DNA from: JAGHBT01 sp035311885
GTDB lineage: Bacteria; Krumholzibacteriota; Krumholzibacteriia; Krumholzibacteriales; WJIX01
Reading direction: 5' to 3'
DNA length: 6,095 bases
NCBI GenBank assembly: GCA_964554125.1
Contig: CAZKNG010000111.1
Coordinates: 1-6,095, forward strand
Shown here one piece after another: positions 1-6,095 of the stretch; within the stretch, counting starts at the first letter, position 1; every line of letters starts with the position of its first letter. Both the position numbers and the translations under genes were made by a program. The notes beneath the pieces are model-generated. The model saw nothing but the letters and a program-made list of their open reading frames with translations, was not told where the DNA came from and did not search any database.

Positions 1-279
1 AGGAGAATCAAAAAGTTTGACGATCTTTAAAAACGCGAGATAGGGATTTTCTGTTTTTATGAAAGCCCCCGAATATTCGTCCGATATATCTTTTGAAGTA
101 ATAATTGCCGATGCTTTGGTGACACTCAGAAACGATTCATATTTTGGATTCGCCAGGAATGTTATCTCCCCTTTTGTCGAACTTTTTATCCCCGATACTC
201 CCGTAATCTCGAGATTATCATCTCCGATGAGTTTCCCGCCCGCTATTTCAGCAAGTTCTCCAAGAATAAATGAAGACAT
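1..279 (-). CDS. lpxD: LpxD, UDP-3-O-acylglucosamine N-acyltransferase (N-terminal 93 codons, cut by the window edge)
   Basis: LpxD adds the second, N-linked 3-hydroxyacyl chain (from acyl-ACP) to UDP-3-O-acyl-glucosamine, the third step of lipid A synthesis, in the cytoplasm. Only the N-terminal uridine-binding domain is visible. It shows ELAEIAGG and GD near residues 8-20, ITGVSGIKS at about 25-33, GEITFLANPKY at 37-47 and ENPYLAFLKI at 77-86. The same series (GxITFxxNPKY, then NPYL) occurs in E. coli LpxD, where the family's NPKY region contacts the uracil. The left-handed beta-helix acyltransferase domain with its catalytic histidine lies beyond position 1; the full family length is about 340 residues. 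The start is well fixed: an in-frame TAA lies eight codons upstream and no other ATG lies between. The Shine-Dalgarno match is weak (CGGA about 9 bases upstream). It follows skp by 56 bases with no terminator, so it is probably cotranscribed with bamA and skp. Confidence 0.93.
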   Translation of the reverse strand, partial: MSSFILGELAEIAGGKLIGDDNLEITGVSGIKSSTKGEITFLANPKYESFLSVTKASAIITSKDISDEYSGAFIKTENPYLAFLKIVKLFDSP

Positions 280-335
280 AAATATTTTCCGATCCGGTGT
301 AGTTTACTATGGAATTATTAATAAATTTTTTCAGC

Positions 336-884
336 CTACGGCTGCTGAACAGTTGAATATTCTTTTTTGAGTCTTTCTATTGTTTTGTCTGTCAGATCAA
401 TAGACTCTTTTCCATACAGTATGGCACCCTGAGCTGCGTCGAGCACTAATGTGTACCCTTCTTCTTCCGCAATCTTCGCGATCACAGTGTTTATTTTTTC
501 AACGATAGGTTCTGTCAATTCCTTGTTTCTTCTTGCCGCTTTACCCTCATCTCCGAATATTTCCTGCATATACGCGCGATATTCTTCTACCTTTTTATTC
601 AGATCAAGCTGTTTTTCCTGAATTTTAGCTTCGCTCAACATCAATTGCTGAGATTGAATTTCCTCTCTCATCTGTGCTATCTCAGCTTCCATCTCTTCAG
701 CCTTCTTCCTCCAGTTCTGTACTTCTTTCTGATAGGTCTCTTCAGCTTCGATGGTTTCACTAAAATTAGCGAATATCTTCACAGTATCGATATACCCGAT
801 CTTGACTTCCTCTGAAAAGGCCAGACTGACGGGCACCACTGTGAGCAGATAAACAAAAACCATTACTAATGATAACTTTTTCAT
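336..884 (-). CDS. skp: Skp/OmpH-family periplasmic chaperone
   Basis: Skp is a trimeric periplasmic chaperone that holds unfolded outer-membrane proteins after Sec export and delivers them to the BAM complex. The 182-residue product begins with a signal peptide: KK at 2-3, a hydrophobic core at about 5-20, and probable cleavage after Ala22 (SLA-FS). The mature start KIGYIDTVKIFANF (28-41) is the typical OmpH beta strand and helix entry. Residues about 45-140 are charged and helical with coiled-coil character, the tentacle arms. The C-terminal YTLVLDAAQGAILYG (144-158) followed by IDLTDKTIERLKKE (162-175) is the diagnostic OmpH ending. Length is slightly above the usual 160-170 residues. A strong Shine-Dalgarno (AAAGGAGA at 891-898) lies 6 bases before the ATG. 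It lies 69 bases after bamA and 56 before lpxD, the classical bamA-skp-lpxD order. No internal terminator is seen. Function is inferred from family and context. Confidence 0.93.
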   Translation of the reverse strand: MKKLSLVMVFVYLLTVVPVSLAFSEEVKIGYIDTVKIFANFSETIEAEETYQKEVQNWRKKAEEMEAEIAQMREEIQSQQLMLSEAKIQEKQLDLNKKVEEYRAYMQEIFGDEGKAARRNKELTEPIVEKINTVIAKIAEEEGYTLVLDAAQGAILYGKESIDLTDKTIERLKKEYSTVQQP

Positions 885-953
885 GACAACTCTCCTTTCT
901 TTAAGACTCCGTTAATACAATATATCACTTTTACAGAATTACAAAACAACTTT

Positions 954-3212
954 TTAAAAGAATGTTCCGAAATTAAAATGCGGCTCCCAACTACCACCAC
1001 CCTCTTTGTCAAATCCATAACCGTAATCAAGGCCGAGATTACCCATACCGGGTATTTCTACCCTCACACCAACCCCAAGCCCCCTTCTTAAATTAAAGGG
1101 ATTAGCCTCCCGGAAAGAATTCCATGTATTCCCTGAATCAAAGAATAGAAGGCCGTGGATCTGTCTGGAAAAGGGAAATACTATTTCCTGAGTATATTTT
1201 ACCATGAACCTTCCTCCGACATAAGGGTCATTGCCCTCTGGAACTACTCTATAGTAATCATATCCCCTTAACGGATAAGTTCTATTGCCGCCAAGCCTGA
1301 ACTTTTCAAAATCTTCAACTACCGATCCACCATAGCCGTCAATCAAACCGGCATCAACATCAAGATGGAATGTAAACTTCCAGAAGAGGTTCCTGAACCA
1401 TGACATTCCGGCTTTATACCTGATGAATTTTACATTTCCCAACAGGGGACCTCCGGCAAGCTCAGCGCTTAATCTTGAAATCGAACCTCTTGTCGGGTGA
1501 AAAGGATTGTCGGTAGAATTTCTTACTAAAGTCAAAGTAGCCGTGCTCTTATTCATTGGCCACTGGACATTTCTAAGGGTTCCGTAGACAGGATAAGCCT
1601 GATCAAAATTAGACAGCTCAACCTGCTCAAACCTGTAACCCAGGAGTATTCTGGTGTAATCCAGAACGGGCATGGGGTGACCGAGCTGCAGAGAGAATCC
1701 CTTACGTCTGTCTGTATAGTACTGCTGGTGAATTCGATCCTGAACCCAGTTAAAAACAGATACTGACAGTGCTGTCTCGCTGTTGAATAAATGGGGTTCA
1801 GAATACTGGACATTCAAATTCTTCCTGTATTTTCCGAATTCCCAGTTAATACTGACATTCTTCCCTCTTCCGAAGAGATTATTTTCAGAAAGCCCTATAA
1901 ATCCACTCAATTTGTTAAGTTGTGAAAATCCGAATCCCAGTTTGAAATTTCCTGTCTGTTTTTCTTCAACACTTAAAAGAAGATTTATATCACCTTCGTC
2001 ATTTATCTTCTTAGGATCAAGTTTAGGCGGTTCCTTGAAATATCCGGTTTGAAATATCTCTCTGACACTTCTCTGAACCTCCTTTAAAACAAAAAGGTCG
2101 CCGGGATAAATATCAAGTTCCCTGCGTATGACATTCTCAAAGGTTTTTGTGTTGCCGCTTATCTTTATCTCATTTATTCTTCCCTGATCGTTCTCTTCTA
2201 TAACCAATTCAAGATTTATCTTCCGGCCATCCAATCTCTGTGAGGGAGTAATACGGCTCCATATATAACCCTTCTCCCAATAGAGGCTGTTTATCATCAT
2301 CTGAGTATTTTCAATCTTTGCTATCGAGAAGGGCTCGCCCTTTTCAAGCAAAATAGATCTGCTTATTTTCGAGTCACTTATTACACTATTACCGGACCAT
2401 GTAATATCCCCCGCGTAAAACTTTCTCCCTTCATCGATTTTGATAAAAATATCTATATGTTCACCGTCATCTCTCTGAACTTTTTTATATAGCTCTGCTT
2501 CAGCCTCGATATAACCTATATCGGCATATTCTTTCTCTATTTTCGCAAGGTCCTCTTCGAAGATTTTTGGCTTGAACTCCCCGCCGCTTATCCATCCTTC
2601 TTCACTTGTCTCGATAATATCCCGCAGTTCATCCGATTCCAGCGCTCCGTTTCCAATGAAATCTATATGGGATATCTTAACCTTTTCACCTTCTGAGATC
2701 CTATATTCTAATTCAATTTTATGTTCTTCATTGATACTGGATTTTTCCACTCTCACAAGCGCGTTGTTATAACCCTTCTCACCGTACATTTCTTTTATCG
2801 ACATAATATCGCGTGAAATAGCTTCAGGACGGGCAAATAATCCTTCTCTCAATCTTAATTTTCCCCTTATCTCGCTTGTTTCAATCTTATCATTTCCCAG
2901 TACACGGATTTTTCTAATTCGAGGATACTCTTCTACCCTCAGAGTTAGTACAGCCTCCCCTTCTTCTTCACTGTAGAATGCCTCAATATCTGAGAAGTTC
3001 TTTGTTTGAACAAGCCTCTTAAGTCCCTGAGAAACTTTTGCCGCTTCATATTCCTCGCCGGATTTAAGGCCGCTGATCAGTAGTATCTCTTTCGCGGAAA
3101 CGTAGACATTCCCTTCAATTTCCACATTTCCTATAACGATTGCCATGGAATTTGAAGAGAAAAAAGAGATCAATATCAACGTTACGGCCAATAAGAAGCT
3201 TTTCTTTTTCAT
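954..3212 (-). CDS. bamA: BamA, outer-membrane beta-barrel assembly factor (Omp85 family)
   Basis: BamA is the essential outer-membrane insertase that folds beta-barrel proteins. The 752-residue product is full length for the family. It has a signal peptide (KKK at 2-4, hydrophobic core 6-18, probable cleavage after SMA at 22-24). Five POTRA domains follow, each with a recurring (V/I/F)xGN-type strand and an EGxx ending: about 26-97, 98-177, 178-264, 265-343 and 344-420. The 16-strand barrel fills about 421-752. Family marks in the barrel are NNLFGRG (444-450), NPFHPTRG (569-576), and RLGGNRTYPLRGY (639-651), whose RGY matches the conserved RGF/RGY of loop 6. Also present are FFDSGNTW (690-697) and a C-terminal aromatic (FF at 751-752), as expected for a beta-signal. 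The ATG is preceded by AAAAGGA (3219-3225) with a 6-base spacer. A candidate promoter lies just upstream, making bamA the likely first gene of the bamA-skp-lpxD unit. No frameshift or missing domain is seen. Confidence 0.97.
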   Translation of the reverse strand: MKKKSFLLAVTLILISFFSSNSMAIVIGNVEIEGNVYVSAKEILLISGLKSGEEYEAAKVSQGLKRLVQTKNFSDIEAFYSEEEGEAVLTLRVEEYPRIRKIRVLGNDKIETSEIRGKLRLREGLFARPEAISRDIMSIKEMYGEKGYNNALVRVEKSSINEEHKIELEYRISEGEKVKISHIDFIGNGALESDELRDIIETSEEGWISGGEFKPKIFEEDLAKIEKEYADIGYIEAEAELYKKVQRDDGEHIDIFIKIDEGRKFYAGDITWSGNSVISDSKISRSILLEKGEPFSIAKIENTQMMINSLYWEKGYIWSRITPSQRLDGRKINLELVIEENDQGRINEIKISGNTKTFENVIRRELDIYPGDLFVLKEVQRSVREIFQTGYFKEPPKLDPKKINDEGDINLLLSVEEKQTGNFKLGFGFSQLNKLSGFIGLSENNLFGRGKNVSINWEFGKYRKNLNVQYSEPHLFNSETALSVSVFNWVQDRIHQQYYTDRRKGFSLQLGHPMPVLDYTRILLGYRFEQVELSNFDQAYPVYGTLRNVQWPMNKSTATLTLVRNSTDNPFHPTRGSISRLSAELAGGPLLGNVKFIRYKAGMSWFRNLFWKFTFHLDVDAGLIDGYGGSVVEDFEKFRLGGNRTYPLRGYDYYRVVPEGNDPYVGGRFMVKYTQEIVFPFSRQIHGLLFFDSGNTWNSFREANPFNLRRGLGVGVRVEIPGMGNLGLDYGYGFDKEGGGSWEPHFNFGTFF

Positions 3213-3248
3213 CCAATATCCTTTTACTATTCTAATTTGATGAATCCT

Positions 3249-3276
3249 ATCATATAAGCTCTATACACACAATCAA
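3249..3276 (-). promoter_or_regulatory. Candidate sigma-70-type promoter for bamA-skp-lpxD
   Basis: Reading the minus strand, TTGATT (3276-3271) is a 4/6 match to the -35 consensus. A 16-base spacer follows, then TATGAT (3254-3249), a 5/6 match to the -10 consensus. Transcription would begin near 3242, giving a leader of about 30 bases before the bamA ATG at 3212, with the AAAAGGA ribosome-binding site inside it. The position downstream of the possible clpC terminator is sensible. The surrounding DNA is AT-rich, so a chance match is possible, and the promoter consensus of this organism is unknown. Confidence 0.45.
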
Positions 3277-3296
3277 ATGATAAAATTTCAGTCAAC

Positions 3297-3313
3297 TAAT
3301 TTATAATAAATTA
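3297..3313. repeat. AT-rich perfect dyad of 8-base arms
   Basis: TAATTTAT and ATAAATTA are exact inverted repeats separated by one base. The dyad lies next to the GC-rich hairpin and about 20 bases upstream of the candidate bamA -35 element. It could be a regulator binding site, or part of the AT-rich tract that serves as the terminator tail when read on the minus strand. In such AT-rich DNA it may also be chance. No known operator is recognised. Confidence 0.4.
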
Positions 3314-3314
3314 T

Positions 3315-3331
3315 CGGCGGCACTGCCGCCG
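3315..3331 (-). terminator. GC-rich hairpin, possible clpC transcript terminator
   Basis: CGGCGGC (3315-3321) and GCCGCCG (3325-3331) form a perfect 7-base-pair, all G-C stem with a 3-base loop, in otherwise AT-rich DNA. On the minus strand it is followed by ATAATTTATTAT, rich in U when transcribed but not an uninterrupted run, so it is an imperfect intrinsic terminator. It lies about 270 bases after the clpC stop and 39 bases before the candidate bamA -35, the right place to separate the two units. It could instead act as a 3'-end stabilising hairpin. The stem is certain; the role is inferred. Confidence 0.5.
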
Positions 3332-3601
3332 TATTCAATATATATAGATTAATCTTATATTGTAACCTTAATAATTTTATACTGATATAGCAAAGTATAG
3401 TTCCTGGGCATATAGAAGAAAGTTCTGGTTCTCAAATAAATTACATTTATGGAATTTACCAAACGATAAGCTTTTAACGGTCAGTAGAAACAAAGGGAGG
3501 GCCGGAATGAAAGATCTTTCCAGATACCCCTAGAAACTCCGAGAACAAAGCTGAATCTCATCAAATCGATAATGCCAGAGTATTTCGTACTATTGAAATT
3601 T

Positions 3602-6052
3602 TCAGGAAAGCACTTTTTTCCCATTCTTGAAGATCAGTGTTTTCTTTTCTGGATCATCGGATATTACAAGTTTTTCACTCTTTTTAATTTCGCCACTTAA
3701 TAACTTTTCACTTAAGGGGTTTTCAAGCAGTCTCTGTATTGCCCGTTTTAAAGGCCTTGCTCCTAGAGTCGGATCATACCCGTTAGCTAGAATTACCTCT
3801 TTCGCTCCTGTCGTAATCTCAAATTTGAAATTCTGTGCTTTGAGTCTTGAGTATAGATCTTTTAACAGAATATCAATAATCTTCATCAGATCATCTTTGT
3901 TCAACTGACGGAATACTATAAGTTCATCAAGTCTATTTATAAATTCGGGATTAAAAATCTGCTTTGTGGCTTCCAGCACTTTAGTTTTCATATGTTCGTA
4001 GCCTGATTTTTCTTCATTCTCCATAGACACAAACCCCATACCCTTCTTACCTTTGATATCCTTTACCCCGGCATTCGAAGTCATAATAATTACGGTATTT
4101 TTAAAATCAACCCTTCTGCCGAATGAATCTGTAATGTTTCCCTCCTCAAATATTTGCAGAAGGATGTTAAAAACATCCGGGTGAGCCTTTTCTATTTCAT
4201 CCAGGAGAACCACTGAGTAAGGCCTTCTTCTGACCTTCTCAGTTAACTGCCCGCCTTCTTCATAACCTACATATCCGGGTGGAGCGCCGACAAGCCGGGA
4301 AACAGAAAACTTCTCCATATACTCAGACATATCAATCTGAATAAGGGCGTCCTGGTTTTCAAATAAGGTATCTGAGAGAGTCCTTGCCAGCTCAGTTTTC
4401 CCCACACCCGTGGGGCCGAGAAAGACAAATGAACCTATCGGTCTTTTAGGATCCCTCAATCCAGCTCTGTTTCTTCTAACAGCCCTGGCTACTACTTCCA
4501 GAGCTTCCTCTTGACCCACTACCCTCTTTCTCAGTTCATCTTCAAGATTCAGAAGTTTTATCGTTTCTTCCTCCTCTACGTCTGAGACAGGTATTCCGGT
4601 AATTTCAGCAATTACAGTCGCTATATCTTTATCGGTAACTATCGAGCTGCTTTCCCTTCTGCTTTCACGCCATTTCCTCTGCATATTCTCTAATTCTTTC
4701 TTCATTTCCTTTTCAGTATCTCTGAAAGAAGCCGCCTTTTCAAATTCCTGGGCCTGGATTGCAGATTCTTTCTCTTTTGTTATATTTTCGATCTTTTCCA
4801 TTATTTCGATCTGTTCTTCAGGCATAGTTGAAATAGAAAGTCTCGCTCTGGCACCTGCTTCATCAATAATATCTATCGCTTTATCCGGCAGGAATCTGCC
4901 CTGTACATACCTCTGTGACAGATATACCGCCTGTTCTATAGCTTCCTCTGTAAATTTAGTCCTGTGGTGGGCTTCATACTTGTCACGCAGTCCCATAATT
5001 ATATTTATCGTTTCCTCTTCAGTGGGAGGATTTATCAGTATTGACTGGAACCTTCTTTCAAGCGCTCCGTCTTTTTCAATATGTTTTCTGTATTCGTCAA
5101 GTGTAGTAGCTCCGATACACTGAATTTCACCTCTGGCGAGAGCCGGCTTAAGCATATTTGAAGCATCGATAGCTCCTTCAGCTCCGCCCGCACCGACTAT
5201 TGTATGGATTTCATCTATAAATATGATTATCTGATCATTATTGCGTATTTCATTTATTATAGTCTTAAGACGTTCCTCGAACTGTCCTCTATATTTAGTT
5301 CCTGCCACGACACTTGACAAGTCAAGGTTTATAATTCTCTTGTCCCTTAAAAGTCCCGGAGTTTCCTTGTTTACGATCTTCTGAGCCAATCCTTCAAGAA
5401 TAGCCGTCTTACCAACACCAGGTTCACCAATCAGGACCGGATTATTTTTCTTCCTCCGGCACAAAATCTGAATAATTCTGTTGATTTCAATCTCTCTGCC
5501 TATTATCGGATCAAGTTTATTTTCTTTAGCAAGTTTGGTGATATCACGCCCGAACTGATTGAGATTCGGCGTTTCCGTCTGGATCTTGGATTCTTTGTGA
5601 GCTCCAATGCCACCGGAACTCTGAAGGAGTTTCATTATTTCATTCCTGACCTTCTTTCTGTCCACACCCAATTCCAGTAAAACTCTCGCCGCCACCCCTT
5701 CTCCCTCTCTAATCAATCCCAGTAAAAGGTGTTCTGTGCCGACGTAATTATGACTCAGCAGCCTTGCCTCTTCCACGGACAGTTCGAGTATTCTCTTAGC
5801 CCTTGGTGTAAGAGGTATCTCTCCCAGAGTCAAAGTGCCTCCTGTGGGACGAACTATGTTCTCTATTGCTTTTTGTACCTGCTCAAGATTAAGACCCAGT
5901 TTTTTAAGGACTCTGGCGGCGATCCCCTCCCCCTCACGCACTATTCCCAAAAGGATATGTTCGGTTCCGATATAATCGTGCTGAAGCCTGTTCGCTTCAT
6001 CACGAGCGAGATATATAACTTTCCTTACTCTTTCTGTAAATTTGTCATTCAT
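3602..6052 (-). CDS. clpC: ClpC, ATP-dependent Clp protease ATP-binding subunit (Hsp100, class III)
   Basis: ClpC is a hexameric AAA+ unfoldase that feeds substrates to the ClpP peptidase in the cytosol. From the chosen start it has 816 residues, a normal length. Two Clp_N repeats span about 5-70 and 80-145, marked by IGTEHILLG and VGTEHLLLG. The first AAA+ domain has Walker A GEPGVGKT (209-216), Walker B IIIFIDE (275-281), pore loop KYRG (253-256) and LERRF arginines (333-334). A UVR-type middle domain (QAQEFEKAASFRDTE, about 433-447) almost matches B. subtilis ClpC. The second AAA+ domain has GPTGVGKT (546-553), VVLLDE (614-619), pore loop GYVG (593-596), NPEFINR (701-707) and sensor-2 GARPLKR (764-770). 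MGF at 672-674 is at the ClpP-docking position. Glu31 and Glu107 align with the phospho-arginine-binding Glu32 and Glu106 of B. subtilis. An in-frame ATG at 6094 would add 14 residues. I prefer 6052 because the family usually begins near (N/D)KFTER and because it overlaps the upstream stop. Confidence 0.96.
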   Translation of the reverse strand: MNDKFTERVRKVIYLARDEANRLQHDYIGTEHILLGIVREGEGIAARVLKKLGLNLEQVQKAIENIVRPTGGTLTLGEIPLTPRAKRILELSVEEARLLSHNYVGTEHLLLGLIREGEGVAARVLLELGVDRKKVRNEIMKLLQSSGGIGAHKESKIQTETPNLNQFGRDITKLAKENKLDPIIGREIEINRIIQILCRRKKNNPVLIGEPGVGKTAILEGLAQKIVNKETPGLLRDKRIINLDLSSVVAGTKYRGQFEERLKTIINEIRNNDQIIIFIDEIHTIVGAGGAEGAIDASNMLKPALARGEIQCIGATTLDEYRKHIEKDGALERRFQSILINPPTEEETINIIMGLRDKYEAHHRTKFTEEAIEQAVYLSQRYVQGRFLPDKAIDIIDEAGARARLSISTMPEEQIEIMEKIENITKEKESAIQAQEFEKAASFRDTEKEMKKELENMQRKWRESRRESSSIVTDKDIATVIAEITGIPVSDVEEEETIKLLNLEDELRKRVVGQEEALEVVARAVRRNRAGLRDPKRPIGSFVFLGPTGVGKTELARTLSDTLFENQDALIQIDMSEYMEKFSVSRLVGAPPGYVGYEEGGQLTEKVRRRPYSVVLLDEIEKAHPDVFNILLQIFEEGNITDSFGRRVDFKNTVIIMTSNAGVKDIKGKKGMGFVSMENEEKSGYEHMKTKVLEATKQIFNPEFINRLDELIVFRQLNKDDLMKIIDILLKDLYSRLKAQNFKFEITTGAKEVILANGYDPTLGARPLKRAIQRLLENPLSEKLLSGEIKKSEKLVISDDPEKKTLIFKNGKKVLS

Positions 6053-6095
6053 AATCTCTGTTTCATCCTTTCGAGTATACTTACCTGTTTCCATT
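6049..6095 (-). CDS. C-terminal tail of an upstream gene (identity unknown; mcsB possible)
   Basis: A minus-strand frame entering from the right edge reads WKQVSILERMKQRL and stops at TGA (6051-6049). The stop overlaps the clpC ATG (6052-6050) as ATGA, the common arrangement of translationally coupled genes. Fourteen codons cannot identify a protein. The basic, leucine-ended helix resembles the C-terminal RA-LIRERL type region of McsB arginine kinases, and mcsB directly precedes clpC in Firmicutes, so mcsB is a reasonable guess. The clpC frame also stays open to the edge (ATG at 6094), so this tail is not proven to be coding. Confidence 0.4.
   Translation of the reverse strand, partial: WKQVSILERMKQRL

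Larger units (their letters stand above)
3213..3601. other. Intergenic region between clpC and bamA
   Basis: This 389-base gap carries no convincing protein gene on either strand. From the clpC side it holds an AT-rich stretch; a GC-richer patch at about 3484-3560 containing the perfect 12-base palindrome GAAAGATCTTTC (3509-3520); another AT-rich stretch at about 3332-3480; a GC-rich hairpin (3315-3331); an AT dyad (3297-3313); and a candidate bamA promoter (3249-3276). Short frames exist. One on the plus strand has 8 codons (3507-3533) with a GGAGGG 5 bases upstream, and one on the minus strand has 26 codons (3481-3561) with no ribosome-binding site. Neither is supported as a gene. No tRNA or recognisable riboswitch was seen by eye. 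Confidence 0.7.

Noticed and set aside
332..344. CAGCC-GTA-GGCTG inverted repeat overlapping the skp stop codon, as a terminator between skp and lpxD
   Set aside because: The stem is only 5 base pairs and on the transcribed (minus) strand it is followed by a run of A, not T. It cannot be an ordinary intrinsic terminator, so skp and lpxD are still read as one unit.
59..370. Plus-strand open frame of 103 codons
   Set aside because: It is antisense to lpxD and the end of skp, whose minus-strand frames match known families throughout. It shows no family resemblance.
885..953. Possible separate promoter for skp (TTGTAA, 16 bases, TATTGT on the minus strand)
   Set aside because: Both elements match only 4/6 in AT-rich DNA, and the 69-base gap fits cotranscription with bamA. 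Too weak to annotate.
3507..3533. Plus-strand 8-codon frame MKDLSRYP with GGAGGG upstream, as a leader peptide
   Set aside because: No plus-strand gene follows for it to regulate; downstream DNA is antisense to clpC. It is kept only as part of the observation on the GC-richer patch.
3481..3561. Minus-strand 26-codon frame (ATG at 3561, TGA at 3483-3481)
   Set aside because: There is no Shine-Dalgarno before the ATG, no recognisable family, and the product is too short to judge by composition.
3596..3606. Dyad around the clpC stop (TGAAA-TTTCA type) as a terminator
   Set aside because: The arms are 5 A/T-rich bases with a single-base centre, which cannot form a stable hairpin, and no T-run follows on the minus strand.

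Overview
The window carries five genes or gene fragments, all on the minus strand. Read in the direction of transcription (right to left) they are: the last codons of an unidentified upstream gene, a complete clpC (class III Clp/Hsp100 AAA+ unfoldase), a 389-base non-coding gap, then bamA, skp (ompH) and the first 93 codons of lpxD, which runs off the left edge.

The organism is a Gram-negative (diderm) bacterium that makes lipid A: it has an outer-membrane beta-barrel insertase, a periplasmic chaperone and a lipid A acyltransferase. Base composition is moderate to AT-leaning. bamA-skp-lpxD is the order known from Proteobacteria, but there rseP usually lies upstream. Here a Firmicutes-like ClpC does. 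My inference is a lineage of the Fibrobacteres-Chlorobi-Bacteroidetes superphylum or a related candidate phylum. That rests on gene content only and is not certain.

Right part (3602-6095): clpC probably starts at 6052, where its ATG shares an ATGA overlap with the stop of the upstream reading frame, so the two are probably translationally coupled. ClpC keeps both Walker A/B pairs, both pore loops, a UVR-type middle domain, a ClpP-docking loop and the N-terminal residues that bind phospho-arginine in Bacillus subtilis ClpC. The upstream gene could therefore be the arginine kinase mcsB, but only 14 of its codons are visible.

Middle (3213-3601): no convincing gene. It holds a strong GC-rich hairpin that could end the clpC transcript, an AT-rich dyad beside it, a plausible sigma-70-type promoter for bamA, and a GC-richer patch with a 12-base palindrome that may be a degenerate interspersed repeat.

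Left part (1-3212): bamA, skp and lpxD have gaps of 69 and 56 bases and no obvious terminator between them, which fits one envelope-biogenesis operon. Skp carries unfolded outer-membrane proteins across the periplasm, BamA folds and inserts them, and LpxD makes the lipid A precursor for the same membrane. I see no clearly novel system; the most interesting point is a possible phospho-arginine/ClpC proteolysis module beside outer-membrane genes in a diderm.
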